A stretch of 64,000 nt of DNA. Source: Stercorarius parasiticus. Taxonomy: Eukaryota; Chordata; Aves; Charadriiformes; Stercorariidae. Positions 1 to 12,900 of the stretch are shown piece after piece; the first letter of the stretch is position 1, and every line of letters starts with the position of its first letter. Under the pieces are notes generated by a model. That model was given only the letters and a program-made list of their open reading frames with translations, was not told the origin of the DNA and searched no databases. The DNA lies in the NCBI GenBank assembly GCA_013396915.1, contig VWZL01004638.1:744001-808000 (forward strand), read 5' to 3'. The position numbers were made by a program, and so were the translations under genes.

Positions 1-3000
1 CATAACAATGAGGGTTCATCTTCTCTTTCTTTCATTGATTTCTTTCAAAACAGGGGAAAGAAAATACTAGGGAAGTTTCAAAATGCTCTTATGGTTTCCA
101 TGGGTTTTGAGTGGACTCTTTTCTTCCTACTGAAGGTCCACCTTAATAATTTACAGTAGTCTGCTGAGGTTTAATTTAGTGCTGATTGCCAAGTACTTTT
201 TAATTCTAGAACAGACTAACTTATTACTCACTTTTCTCTTTGATTTGTTATGATTAACCCTCAACCAGTAAGTAATCCTGAAGATAACTTGGTTGCCATC
301 CCTACTTTATAGATGAGGAAATTCAATGTCCTGCAACATGTAGAAGAGCATGTGGGAAGGCATTGTTCAAGTCTGCTTTAGAATTTGGGACTTTACGGTT
401 CCCATTTCTTTGTTCAGACTATAAAGCCTAAGTCAGTCAGTAAAGAATATCTTTGCAGCAGTTTGAACAAAGCTTTAAAAAAAAAGAAAAATCTTTCTAC
501 AGGTAAAATTGGTTTTCTAGAATTAAAATGTAGGATTTTCCCCCCTTACTAACAGATTTTTTTTTTCTTGAACAATTTCAATTGATTTTTGTTGTTTATT
601 TAGTTCCTCTCACTGGCTCTTGCTAAAGGTAAATTGAGAACTACTGAAAAAGAGAGAAGATTTTGTACCTCCTGTCTATTTCTATAAAATACTTGAGGAA
701 TGACATTTTCTTTTATAAACCTCATCTCCCAGCAGAGCCTGTCAGGTAATTTCCTACTTTAAAGGCCACTTTGTTCATGTGAAATAATTTTTCACATACT
801 GAAGATTTTAAAAACTTTTCTTGCCTACAGATATGTATAACTCACAGCCTAGGATCTGCTTTGTAGATTAATATAACCTTCAAGGAGCCTGTTTACAAGT
901 GTGTCTCTCAAAAAAACATCAGCCTATAACACGTAGTATTATCACCAGACAAATGTCAGCCCCTGTAAATAATTCTTCCTCTTGCTTGAGTGATAAAGTT
1001 AAGTTCTTCCATGAGAAAATTAAAACATTCGGTAGATGCAGTTCTACAGATATTTCCTCTAATTCCTCACATTATCTTTGTAATTATGTTGGTGTTCATA
1101 TATTTCAAAAATAACATCAACTAAATGTTTAATGACAGTGGTTTGTATCTTATCCGATGAAGAAAGATGGCAATCTATTTAAAGGTATCCCACTTGCTGT
1201 GTTGCCTGTGATTCCATTTCAAAAATGAGCTTTTTTAGACTTGACTTTTAAAAAATGTCAGATATACTATTTTTAGAAAATAATTTGGAAGAGTGATACA
1301 TGTGTTGGAAGTTTTTTGCAACATCAAAACGAATAGCCCTGGTAAAGGCAAAGTGTGACCAAAAAGGTAGTGGCAGCTTTCTGCTGGATTGAATTTTACA
1401 TGCAATGTTACTTCTGAGGCCTACCTCCAAAAATCAATTTTGCTGCAGTTAGACTTTTCCTCTAGATCAGACATTTGTCACAGTTCAGTATCCATCCATC
1501 TCCTGCCTCTTTGGCCTTGTGAAGGTAACAAATGGAATTCTGTTTGGCTGTGTCTGGAAAAGATGAGCAGCGATTTGGGTTCTTTCATATCTGTAAGAAG
1601 AAGCTGAGCACTGGAATAATTGACCTGTCAAGAAGCAGGCAAGGTGTTCTCCACAAGCCAGCAGCAAGGGAAATGAGAAAAAGGTTTTAAAAATGTTATT
1701 TTTCAATGTGGTCTATTTAATAACTGCAGTAGTGTCAGACGAGTGGCTTAATTTATATCATGGTGCCAGCTTACAGTGATATTATCAGAGAGAGGAAGCA
1801 GAACTGTTATATACATGTGTATACACATACGAAAAAGAGCTAAATAAAATATTTTATTTTATAATTTTCTCTATTTCTTTCACACTTGCTCTAAAGACAG
1901 ATGATTTTTTTTTTTTCAATTACATCCACTGCTTTAAATCTCTTTCAGAATAACTTTGTGGAGTAGTATTTGTTCTGCTTATTGTTTGTCACCACAAAAA
2001 TATCACAGTTGGTAATGGAAGTCTCCATAGTTTTTTATCAGCTGCTGTCTGTCAATTCCTTCTTGCCTTAGTTCAGCTCTTAAAATGATACTTTCAGCCG
2101 CATTCATCAGCTGCAATTTTAATTTTGCTTCAAGCTTACCATATATCCTCCAAAAAAACCCACCAACAAACCACACACTAGTAGAATATTAACTAGAATA
2201 GTCATGCAGTTTAAATGCAAAGACAAATGAATACAGTATGTTTTTCATTAAATGTTACAGTATGATATTAATTTCACATTTCTTTATCATTTACTCTCCT
2301 CTCTGTCTCTGTGTTTCCAGGTATGTGTATATAACAAATTATATTTCTGAACGCCCTTTGTGTTTGAGAATGAAAGTAAATACATTTCAGCAAGTTGTTC
2401 CATTGTAGTTAAAAACAAAAATGAGTTATACAGCATTAAGCTTTGCCATTTTTATGATTATTATTTTCATGTAAAATGTTGTTCTAGTTAATATTGCGCG
2501 CACACATTTATTCATGGTTTTGTTGTTATTGAATAACTTGAAGACTTTTAAAATGCTAATTTTTTTACTGGGTGGCAAATTATTTCACTTGCCATAAAAT
2601 ACACAATGCAACTATTAACCTCACCAATTTTATGCTTTGCACGATTGCAAGGAGTAGCCCAAGGCCACTTTGCCGTGCTTCACTGGAGCTGGCTAAGAGT
2701 TGGTGTTGACAATACAGCTCCATTTCTCCCCTCCAGGACGCTGTTCCTCTGCGTCGTTCAAGGTCACATGTACTCTACCAAGCACTATTTGCTTTGCAGC
2801 TGAACCAGCATCTGAAAATGTAGTTGTCAAAACGTGCAACCTCACAGGACAGTAATATGTGTGTCATTTTTCCTCTAAAATATGTTATGCTGATTTAATC
2901 TTGTATGGGCCTTTGTCCCCACCTTTGAGACCCTAGTCTTCGGTTGTGTGCTTCCTGCAACAGGCTACTCCAACACTTCAGGGTTATCAGGGTAAGGATT

Positions 3001-4866
3001 CCAGCTCAGCTCCTTCAGCCTGTGCCAGGTCAAGTGCTGAGGAGCTTCCAAAGTGGGAATAGAGCCAGTCTCAAAGAGGCTATGGGGAACAATAAGGAAA
3101 TCTGAATTGACTCAGGAAACTTGAATACACTGATATCTGTGGCTGTGCTTAGTTGCGTTAAACCTGCCAGACTTTAATACAAAGATGCCAGTGGCTCTTT
3201 GCTTTTCCGAGAAGTGTGGTCCGAAGATGTTCATGTAGTCAGGAATATCTGTTAAAGATAAGACCAGAGTCCTGTTGCCAGTGAAGGAGTCCTCTTTGGA
3301 TAGGAATACTCTAGACAAGGGGCCTGGAGTCAGGGAGCCGTGACACACAATGTGAGATGCCCAAAACCAGAGGACTATCTAGATTTTGAAATTAGAGCAG
3401 GTGGGAGTGATAAATATTTTAGATTCTGGTACAAGGTCTACTAAAAGTCTTCAAAATAAGCTTCCATATTTCATATTAAATATTTTAAGATCCTATTTAA
3501 GGCAATGACAAATACAAATACATGGAAGAAAATTTCCATAAGGAGTTATTAAACACAAAGACATTGCCCTGGAACAGAAAGTGTCTAAGCAACTGGCATC
3601 TGTGAATTGGAAACCTGTCCTGGAGAGGTATCACTATATGCTTGCTTTATTAGTTCACACTTTCTTTCTATTAGTCTTGTTGAAGACAGGATAGATGGAC
3701 TGGGATAAATGGACTAGATGGATCCTAGGACAAGTTCAGTGCAGCTGTTAATAATTTGTTTCCCCGGGGACCATACCTTAATATAATACACTCAGCTTTG
3801 TTGACTTTGCTTGCCACTGCGGTGGATTTTCAACACTTGCCTAGAAGTAAGGGAGGGTAGAGGGGGCCTCGCAAGAAGTTTTAAGTGTCTGAGGAGGGAA
3901 GTATGCCACAGCCCTCTGCTGTGGCAGCTATAGCTCTGGTGGGAGAGCCCCTGTGTGGAGATGCAGCAGATGCTCACAGAGGGGACTTTTCTGTAGCGGA
4001 GCTGCTGAGCCACTTCCCAAACAACATGTCCTGAGCTAACAAAGGCACCCTGCTGCTGGTGTAGCTGCAAGAGGGGCTTTGCCAGCATAGCTCTGATCAC
4101 TAATAGCTGTGAATTTTTTTTTTTTTCACACTTCTAGCCAACATAGCAGGGCTGGCAAGCAATTGTCTTGTAGATATGGCCTTAATATGCGGTGACCAGC
4201 CAAGCAGCTGTGAATGGTTGAACTGAACATGACTCTGAAGAGAAAGCAATTTGCCTAGGGAAAAGAGGACATAAGCATATATCTGACCTAACTTAGCCTA
4301 TTCGCTGGCATTTGATATAAAGCCCTGAACCCTTTAACTCTTTTCCACCGAGGAGTTGCAAGGATTTATGTTTAAACCTGTTAAGTTAACGTCTTCCTGG
4401 AGAACAAATAGGAAACAAAAAAACAGTCCTTAAATGTCTGCTGCTAACATTATTATTAGACCATGTGGAAGAAGAAGAATCAAAACACTTTTTGAGCCAG
4501 GTGAAGCAGCCTCGCATTATAACTTAGTTGATATATCCATAGCTATCCATGCATATTATGGAAAACAAACACAAGTGTGAGAATAATTCCAATGCAGACT
4601 TAAGAAATGCTAAATACAAATAAATGAGGAATGATTTGTATTGATTTTCCATTGCCACAAATTCCACATTGTCATTCAGTGCTATGCTTCTCTTCAGCAA
4701 GGCATTTTTCAAAATTGCCAGTGCCTAACAAAATGTGCATACCTAGGCCTGCAGGGAGTGTGAACTTTGTATACCGTCTGCTTGCTCTTGCACTGTTTCA
4801 GCAAAATTCGTGCTCTAGCAAATGGATTAATGTCTTGCTTCTGTTTCTTCCCTCTCCTTGGTGTAG
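1..4866 (+). other. ROBO2: Intron upstream of the first visible exon (3' part)
   Basis: No ROBO2 exon is seen here. The preceding exon should end in the linker after FN3 domain 2, and no open segment with fitting borders encodes it, so this is the tail of one intron. The sequence is AT-rich with short T and A runs. A GC-richer block at about 3790-4185 looks like an old DNA-transposon remnant and is listed separately. Short open frames on both strands have no recognisable protein content. The intron ends in a pyrimidine-rich tract and a TAG acceptor at 4864-4866. Confidence 0.7.
3790..4185. mobile_element. Possible degenerate archosaur DNA-transposon (MITE-like) remnant
   Basis: This block is clearly more GC-rich than its surroundings. 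It contains phrases typical of an old non-autonomous DNA transposon I associate with turtle, crocodile and bird genomes: GGTGGGAGAGC, a GTGTAGCTGC phrase, a long T run followed by CACAC, and a closing CTTGTAGATATGGCC that resembles a terminal motif of the form AGTGTAGACATRGCC. A minus-strand open frame of 102 codons lies inside it (3792-4100) but reads as low-information sequence and I do not call it a gene. The assignment is from memory of repeat sequences, so family and borders are uncertain. Confidence 0.35.
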
Positions 4867-4991
4867 CTCCAAGTGCCCCTCCTCAGTCTGTTACTGTCCT
4901 GACAGTTGGAAACCACAACAGCACAAGCATCAGCATCTCCTGGGATCCTCCCCCTCCGGATCACCAAAATGGAGTCATCCAGGAGTATAAG
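4867..4991 (+). CDS. ROBO2: ROBO2 exon: first half of fibronectin-III domain 3
   Basis: The exon begins after a TAG acceptor with two bases that complete an Ala codon, and ends in a whole AAG Lys codon before GTAGAA. It encodes 41 full codons starting PSAPPQSVTVLTVGNHNSTS and ending NGVIQEYK. This is the N-terminal half of the third FN3 domain next to the membrane: the SISWDPPPP segment carries the conserved FN3 tryptophan, and the following PDHQNGVIQEY is the B-C strand region. NST is a potential N-glycosylation sequon. The domain is extracellular and acts as part of the stalk that presents the Slit-binding Ig domains and takes part in receptor conformation. The phase-0 end joins directly to the exon at 7791, which restores the known Robo sequence [12 protein letters not shown]. 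Confidence 0.96.
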
Positions 4992-7790
4992 GTAGAAACG
5001 ATGTGTAATGGGAGGGTTGTGTGTTTAAGGAAACAGCCTGCTTGAATTACAGAACAATAGTGCTGTGTATGGATTTAAAGTCTGACAGCATTTACAGCCG
5101 CCCATGTAATTACGGAGAAAGAGGACTGACTGCTTATGGATTATTTTTTTCTTATTTTTTTTTTTTAAGCATTATTACTGTTATATTAAAAGCAAAAATA
5201 CCATGAGCTAGATTTGTAAGAGAGCTGTAACTGCCAGCTAGTTTACAGTGCTTCTCTTTCTTACTTTTCCCTGCTGTGGAACAAGAAGAAGATTATTTTT
5301 TTTTTATTAAGAGCTTCTGCACTCTCAAGACAGGCAGTGAAGTCCCTCTCTTAAGAGTGCCTTCAATCTGACAGAAAAGCTGGCAGGAAAGATACCTCTT
5401 CTTTCCCCTGCAAAAATGCTAATCCTAACACTCCAAGGTCAAAGTCAAGGACTGTGGCTCTGGGAGAATACAAGACTTCTTCCGAATACTGTCTTTGTCA
5501 AGATTCACAACTTAAACTGCTAGGTTGTTTGCTCTGAGGAGCAGATTGAACACCACAATTATATCCAGAGTTTGTTATATGAGACTTGCCTGCATTGGTT
5601 GTATTTTTCTCCTTTGTTGCTATCCACTTTGAACCACATAAATCATCTTAAATTTTGTTGTAAATTCCCCTCTAAGCTCACTTTTGCACAAGTATATTTT
5701 CACAACATGGAAAAAGTGCAATGTGTTACTGGGGTGGAGGACTATGAAGAAAGTGATCAGGCAAGGTTCAGCATTGTCACAGGCTTGCGACCGTGGAACA
5801 CACTGTTTGTTAAATAACTTTGCTGTGGCTGGTTTGTATACCTGGTGTGGAATTTTTAATTGAAATAGAGCAAGACAGCTTTCTTGACAGTCCCACAAAG
5901 GGTGAAGTGGTGGATACAGCTTATTTCACAGAAAAAGATGTTGTTTTTTTTCCCCTGTTCTATCTTGAGGGAACACAAAATCGAGAAGGGAGAAAGTGCT
6001 TGACTTTTAGATCAACTAATGGTTCGTCCTCTTCCAGCTTATCGCTTGGTCAGAAGGATGCAGTAAATGCTCACAATATTTATGTTTAGCATAGCACTTC
6101 TTTTGTTTTGCTTTTAGTCAATATCAAGATTTATTAATCCCAGTATTTTATTGATCTCATTTTCATATCAATTAATAATTATCTTTTGGCTTAATTAATC
6201 TTGATACTGACTCCAGTGTAAGTCAATATTAACCATCAGGGGCTTATAGGAAAATAGGTAAAGCACACTCCTAAACCACAAAATATGTAGATATGAAACA
6301 AAGTGGGCTGATGGTTAATAAAAGCCATGTTCCAGGTGAGTGCTCAGACCTCTAGGCTGTTTATTACATAAACAATAAAAACAGCTGGAGTCGTTACCTA
6401 TTACATCCCTTTTGTGTTAGATTAGGTAGCTGCCTGATTAGTGAGCTGGCTACAGGGACTGTAGTGCGAAGAGTCTAATACTTCCTGGAGTACAAAATGA
6501 CTGCTGAGGTTTCACAGTACATTTTCTAACCAATTGAATGTAGATCTGTTGATTCCACTTCAAGCATCAGAGCGCCTGTAAATTCATTTATGAATTAAAT
6601 GCCTTTAATTAGTGGCATCTCATAGCTGCTGTAACCTAAGATCAGGACAGAGAAGAGTGAAAGAATGAATGCAGTAGTTTCTCACCCGAATGCATTCTGG
6701 CCTGCAAATAAGATCTGCTTGAGCTTAGGAGAACAAGAGTTTCTTTTGCTCTCCAAATCTTCCTCGATTTTTCACAGAAAAAATATAAGGTGTGATAAAA
6801 CACTGAGCGGGCTCAAAAATAAGGGGAGAGAGAGCATTACTGTTGCTTAGACAGATCAGTTAGTTGCTGATGGTGGCTCCACCAATAGTGCTTTCTCCTG
6901 CTATTATAATTATGTACTGTACATGTGATATCTTAATGCATTGATTTTCTTGAGTGGTTGTAAATGCTTTCTTTAATAATACAGAAGCAGTATATGCAGA
7001 TAACATTAACTGAAGAAGAATCCCTAAATGGTCTTAGTTTTGAAACTTCTTGGGAAAAGCCTATGGAAAAATGCAAGAGAGAGACATAACACTCTGAAAT
7101 CATAGACCATTCTCATCACAAAATGCCAGTTGAGATTATAGAGTGTTTTTTCTGTTTAATTAGAGAGTAATTAGTCAGGAACTGATATCTGGATTCCTGA
7201 ACAATGTAAGTAATCACAAAAGCAGCGGTAAAAAGTGAACTTGTACTTACTCCATTTCAGAAATTTCACATATCCCTATTGTGCAGTGAAAGGAAGTTGA
7301 AAAGAATTTTCAAAATTGTTAATTCTTTAGTACGTTAAGAAGTGTTTCAACCTGTGCTTGTACTATTTGGTGTCCTTTTGCTATTCAGTGGGAAATTAAG
7401 AATGAAAAAAATGTGGGTTTTTTTTAGGAAAGGTTTGGTGTTAATCATATTACTCAATAAGATTTCAATTGATGTATAATGCCTCTTTTTCACTTGGATG
7501 ATTCTGGTCTGTGCTTCTAAGAAGTATGACCACAGAATTTGCGCTCCATGGAGAGCTGGAGTCCAGAGAGGTATTTGCAAGCAGACTTTGCAACTGGCTT
7601 GATCCTATGCTAATCTGGGATATTTTACTAAACTAAATCATCCCAATTCTAGCTATTCCTGGACAGTAACATTGTTAAGAAGTCCAAAATAAGTGATTTT
7701 CATGCAATACCTTGATATGTCATATCTATGCACGATTGTTTATGAGTATGAAGAATTTCGTATTTTTTAACACATCAACTTTTGTCCCAG
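4992..7790 (+). other. ROBO2: Intron between the two FN3-3 exons
   Basis: This 2.8-kb intron has a GTAGAA donor and a TTTTGTCCCAG acceptor. It is AT-rich with short homopolymer T runs. Around 6140-6230 there is a cluster of TAAT/ATTA cores of the kind bound by homeodomain proteins, and a CAGCTG E-box lies near 6383, but I cannot show conservation. No repeat family or other gene is recognisable. Confidence 0.8.
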
Positions 7791-7962
7791 ATCTGGTGCC
7801 TAGGTAATGAGACTCGATTTCATATCAACAAAACAGTAGATGCAGCCATTCGGTCTGTAGTAATAGGTGGCCTATATCCAGGTATTCAGTACCGCGTGGA
7901 AGTTGCTGCAAGCACCAGTGCAGGTGTGGGAGTAAAAAGTGAGCCACAACCCATAATAATTG
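7791..7962 (+). CDS. ROBO2: ROBO2 exon: second half of fibronectin-III domain 3
   Basis: The exon starts in phase 0 after CCCAG with [19 protein letters not shown] and ends with one base of a Gly codon before GTAAGT, a consensus donor. It has 57 full codons. It completes FN3 domain 3: [17 protein letters not shown] is the classic FN3 F-G strand region (the YxVxVxAxxxxG pattern), and [10 protein letters not shown] is the end of the domain before the juxtamembrane linker. NET and NKT are potential N-glycosylation sequons. The segment is extracellular. The sequence is nearly identical to what I recall for mammalian ROBO2; small differences are conservative. Confidence 0.97.
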
Positions 7963-9224
7963 GTAAGTGATTGTCTGTTTTGTTGTTTTGTTTTGCCTGT
8001 GTCGGCTTTCAGAGATGCTTTCGTAAATCACTTCCGGAAGCATAAAAATCCATGGAGCAAAAGACGAGATTTGAATAGAGCTAGTTAGTTAGCTTTTAAC
8101 GTCCCACTGCCTGCTGACGTCGTGTTTTCTCTTTGTGCAGAGTTCTCGCAGCCAATGAAGGGAAATATGTTCCTGAGCCATATGAGAAAATGCAGATAAT
8201 CTAGTGAAACTGATTTAATATTTTTTAAAAATGAATTTACCACTTCTGCAGGTTGATGGATTTATGGAGCTAACAGCTCGAGCTCCCTTTTCCTCCTGTT
8301 CAGGTGACTGTAATATTGCCTTACTCATACTGTTGGTGCCTAAGGCACTATTTACAGTTGGTTTTCTGAACATCTGAAGTCAGTGTTTCTCAGGTATCCC
8401 ATGCAGATGAGCTGCTTCTGTCAGAGACCTTTAGTCCAAATAGAGAGCAAAGGTACTATTGTTACCCCTGCCTTTGAAATTACTGTTTCTTATTAGTGGT
8501 TTCCATGCTGAATTAATTTCCTGACCTGAGGGAAACATAGATTCTCTTTCTTCTGAAATTCTTCTCAAGTATAAAATACAAAGGGAGGAACAATATGGGA
8601 AAGGTAAGAATAGGAGAAGCAACCATATTTAGCAAAATCAAGCTGTGCAAAGCAGTGCCTCTTTTGAGTGCACAATACAGGAATTTTATTGCTTTTATCC
8701 GTATGATCTGATTCAGTTATTACTTAAATGAACTTTTTGTTGTTTGTGGGTCTTTTGTTGTTATTAAATATTTTCTTTCTAGAAAATGTTGTCAACACGA
8801 TGTCCCAAACATGGACTATTCTGTTATGTGTAGACCTTTAGAAAAGGCTGTCCCCTAAGCATTGCTTAAATGTTTAATGATATTCAGGTTCCTTATGCAT
8901 CAAAACAGAAATAGAGGTACATCAACTTTGACTATATTGTCACCGGAGAAGGAAATATAAGACTGGAGGTGAAGGTAACAATGGTTCTAGAAAAAGGCAG
9001 CTGCAGAAACACCAAAGAAAGAGCGGAAAAAAATTTTCTAGAACTGAAAGCAAGAAATTGATTGTTGAAAATGCAAGAAACCTGTCATCTAATAGGCCTG
9101 AATTTTGGACCTCTGTGTAAATGACTGATGTTGTGAGACTAGTCTGTCATTACGTTTGCTTTGAGCAGTACTTCTTTTTCATATTTCACTAAGGAGTCCA
9201 TCTAGCCAGGCACTAAACACACTG

Positions 9225-9285
9225 GGCTTGTCCCAGCAAAACATTTAAGTGTGTTGCATTTTAAGCATGTGAGTAGCCTTGTGTC
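9225..9285. repeat. Fragment of a palindromic MITE-like repeat
   Basis: The phrase CCCAGCAAAACATTTAAG, followed by TTTTAAGCATGTGAGTAG, resembles one arm of an amniote palindromic repeat whose arms I remember as roughly GATCCTGCAAACACTTAAG followed by TTTAAGCATGTGAGTAG. Only one half is recognisable. A better preserved two-armed copy lies at 43833-43953. Confidence 0.45.
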
Positions 9286-9562
9286 ACTTAATGTGTTGTG
9301 AGTTAAACTTGCACCGAAATGCTATGCTGGATAAGTCCCAGAATGCTCAGCCCCGCATCTGGGTACAGTCCTTCATCCTGACTTTTTCCTTATAAAAAAA
9401 TAACTAGTATAATTAAGGGTCAAATATAGAGAGATCTGTATTGTTGCAAGGAGGAGGAAAGGATGTTAGGATGCAAATGAAGTACAAAAAGTACAAAAGA
9501 AAGAAAAAAGCTGTTTGGCATTTGGAGACTAAATTTTGCATTGTTAAACTTACACTTTAGTG

Positions 9563-9588
9563 ATAAATATCATTAAAGTGATATTTAT
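9563..9588. repeat. Short perfect inverted repeat (10-bp arms, 6-nt loop)
   Basis: ATAAATATCA at 9563-9572 is the exact reverse complement of TGATATTTAT at 9579-9588, with TTAAAG between. The arms are AT-rich, so any hairpin would be weak. No function is assigned. Confidence 0.6.
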
Positions 9589-9864
9589 TTGTTCCTTAAA
9601 TGATCACAGAATGTCCGCTTCAGCAAGTGGCATCTTTGCAAATTTAAGAGTCCTTTGCATGAAAAGTAAAGGAGAGTCTTTTCTGTTTGGGTTGTGTTTC
9701 TGCAGTCATTTCTGTTTTCCCTTTTGGGAGCCCAAAGCTGGACGTGGTTATTACCTGTATGGTCTGTTTCTCCATTTTTTTTGGGTCCAATTTTTGTATT
9801 GCTTATCAACTGCTGGCAGTTATTTCTCAGACTATAAATTTGCTTTATAAAGATCACAATGTTT

Positions 9865-9904
9865 AAGTGATACCATTTCTGGAAAATCTGAGTTGGTATC
9901 ACTT
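9865..9904. repeat. Short perfect inverted repeat (11-bp arms, 18-nt loop)
   Basis: AAGTGATACCA at 9865-9875 pairs exactly with TGGTATCACTT at 9894-9904. It lies 277 bp past the inverted repeat at 9563-9588. The stem is too short for a typical microRNA precursor. Confidence 0.6.
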
Positions 9905-12900
9905 GACGTTTGACTGAGAATCAAGAACATAAAATAAGAAAATTAATTTTTTAGGTAAACTTTAAAAAAATAATTACATGGATTAAAAATGAGCTAATGA
10001 ATAAACCTCAAAATATCATCACGAATGGGAAAACATTATGGAATTACTGCATTATAATGGATTCCTACATGGCCTACTGATTAGCTATACTATTTAACAG
10101 CTTGCAAACAGAATGAACAATTGCAGAAATGCTGAATTATGGAGAGAGCAGGTCAGTGATGCAGAAGAGTTAAGCTGTGTTGCTAAACAGTACGACTTTC
10201 ATTGTCGTGAAATATGGAGTCCAGTGTATAAATAGAAAGAAGATGTTGTTCTTAAGTATAGGGCATGTTCGTCTAAGAAGTTGTTTTTTCCTGAAAAGAA
10301 CTGATTCTTACAGTGGATAATCGACTACTGACTTCCCAGACCAATTCTAGATAACAGATCTGCTACAATCCAGAAAGTAAAACCAGGAGAATATGGAGCA
10401 GTAGGAAATATATTATTTCGTTAGCTAGAAATGGTGTCACTGTAACAGAAATCCTGTCCCTATACTTCAAGCAGGACAATGAAAAAAATGATGGAAGACT
10501 CAAAGAGAATCAAGGAAAAAAATGTTATGATCACTTTTGATATGCTAAAAAATTTCACTTGTCAAACCAGAAATAAAATTGGAGATCACGGCAATGTTGG
10601 TTAATGGTATAACTATTATTTCTCTTCATCAGTTAGGCTGTTCACTCTTACATTCCGTCATTGGCATAATAATATGAGGAACAGCTGCAAACTTTCACAG
10701 TAATAGGTACAATCGAATCTGATGTGTCTAATTAATTTTTGGTCCGACAAATTAGTTTTGTTCTTCATTACTCTCCAATGGGAGGAAGACATTATATTTC
10801 ATTATGTTTTTGTCTTCAGGAACAATGGAGCGTTACAGGTCGCACGCTTCCCTTGTCTATGTTCTAATTAGTTGAACTGACAGCATTGTTACAGAAACAC
10901 CTGCAGTATATGAAATAGTACACTACCTTAGATGACATAGTTATTACTTCTGCTTAAATATTATATAAAGGAATAGAAAATGCATGCCATTTCCCCAAAC
11001 CCCAATTATTATATTAATTTTATCAAACGTTGGTGAATAACATTCATCTGTATCCATTTATTTTTTATTCATTGAATTCACAAAGCATACCTTATTTTGA
11101 AATGTAAATGAATTATTGCTTTTGCAGTTGTAATTGCTAGGCACTGAAGGGTAAGAGCAAACAGCCAGACTGCAAACTTTAGAAAGTTATTTGGAGACAG
11201 ATTGCCCCTTCCCCTAGAAAAGAGGGCGAGAGCGTAAAGTCCACTGAAAGCTCTCCCCAGGCTCTCTGAAGTTTGCTCTTACATCCTCCATTCTCAAAAG
11301 ACTCATTTCTGACCTTAGAGAAGAAAACGGGATCTTCAGACTTTTTGGAGGCTTTAGCGGGAAGCAGTTGTTCTTTTCTTGAGTCCAGGAGTGTCCGCTC
11401 CCAAAGCTGGTGTCTCTGAAGCGCTTCCCTGCCTGCTTTTCTCTGTGGCAGCACGGCTGCCTCCGCAGCAGCGCTGACATTACCTGTTTCCTCACCGTCC
11501 CACTGCTTTTACCCCTTCTCCAAAGGGCACAGAAATTAACTGAAAGTTAATGGCAATTAGAGCAACATCAGCTCCCATGCCGATTTCTACTAGCAAATCA
11601 ATTGTGTGCCTGGAAGGGCATGCCGTAGAATGCCTCTTTCTATTAGTTTTAGTCTCAGCGCTTCCTCTTGCAGCACTGGGGTGCACACATGGATTGGCTC
11701 CGTGGGCAGAAAAAAAGGGGAAAATCTGATGAAGGAGTCACCGCTGCCTCCCTTCTTTTTCTTGTTACAGGTGTTCACTGAGTTTTATTCTCATTTACTG
11801 CATCAGTAACCACCGGGCCTTTGGCAGCGGCAAGACAAATTAGGAAAGGATAGCTGCAGCTACCAGCCCCTGATGCTAGTAAAGCTGACCAGCGTGGCCA
11901 GCATAGACTGGTGCATGATACCAGTACTGGTGTACTGCCTCTTTATACATTAGCCAGCGTGGTCTGTCAGTATCCTTCTGTGGGACCGATTTTGTGTGTG
12001 GGAAGCCTGTTTTGTTTCTTGCACAGAACTACTGAAAGCAAGCCAAGCTCTAGCACGGTTTCGACAGTCTGTTTGCAAAAGCAGACGGTCATCATTACTA
12101 AATATTGACATGGTGCTGAAAGAGACAAAGCTTAATAAAATCACTGAGATCATTAACAGTGTGATAGCAATGTAATGCAGTGCATCGCATTTCTTCCTGA
12201 GCGACTCAGCCCAGCTCTGAACACAACTTAGGGCCTGAAGCTGCGTCTTGGCTGGGGCAGCGCCGGTCCTTGGGGCAGGGGGCAGCCTGGGCAGGAAAGG
12301 CACCCTCATCCACAACTCGACTGGTGTAAACTCCGGGTCTCCTGCAAAGAGGTGTCCGTAGAAATAAAACTGGAAGTGTCAGACTTCTCGTATCTGCTTA
12401 AGCCAAGGATTTGTTTGTTTGCCTTAGGCTGAAGCCAGTGTGCTGACATAGGGGCTGTTCTGCTGAAAGAAGTGAGCTGTAAATTTAATCGTTGCTGAAT
12501 TGTAGAAGAGGAATACGTACGTTTTCACAGCAAGGCATAATGCTACAATACTTTTAATAATTTCCTCTGAATGACCATTGCAGCGTTTTATTGCCGTATT
12601 CTACTATCTTTACGTGTGTGCGATAGACTCTCGTAATTCAGAATCATAGTATTTGCATCTTTTTTGTCTCGGCAGAGTAGCTAGTCTTGCAGCTCTTCAG
12701 CATGCATACAAGCATCTAGTAATACTGCATAAACATTTCAAGGGTTGAGCTATATAAATGCTTTTACCGGAAATGATGGATAATTCTTTCACCAATTTTA
12801 AAACTGCAGATGCGGGCAGTTTATATCAAATGTACATATAATCAATATACATATTTTTTGCAGAAAAATGTGTTCCATGTTCCCTAATTTTAAAACTAAC

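Noticed and set aside
3690..3745. GGACTAGATGGATC phrase resembling a plus-strand CR1 tail
   Set aside because: The match is too short and the rest of the CR1 3' end (CCTTCCAACC) is missing.
3792..4100. Minus-strand open frame of 102 codons
   Set aside because: It lies inside a probable DNA-transposon relic, and its protein shows no domain, signal or known family.
11179..11786. Cluster of overlapping open frames in a GC-richer intron stretch
   Set aside because: Open in several frames on both strands at once, with no recognisable product; best explained by base composition.
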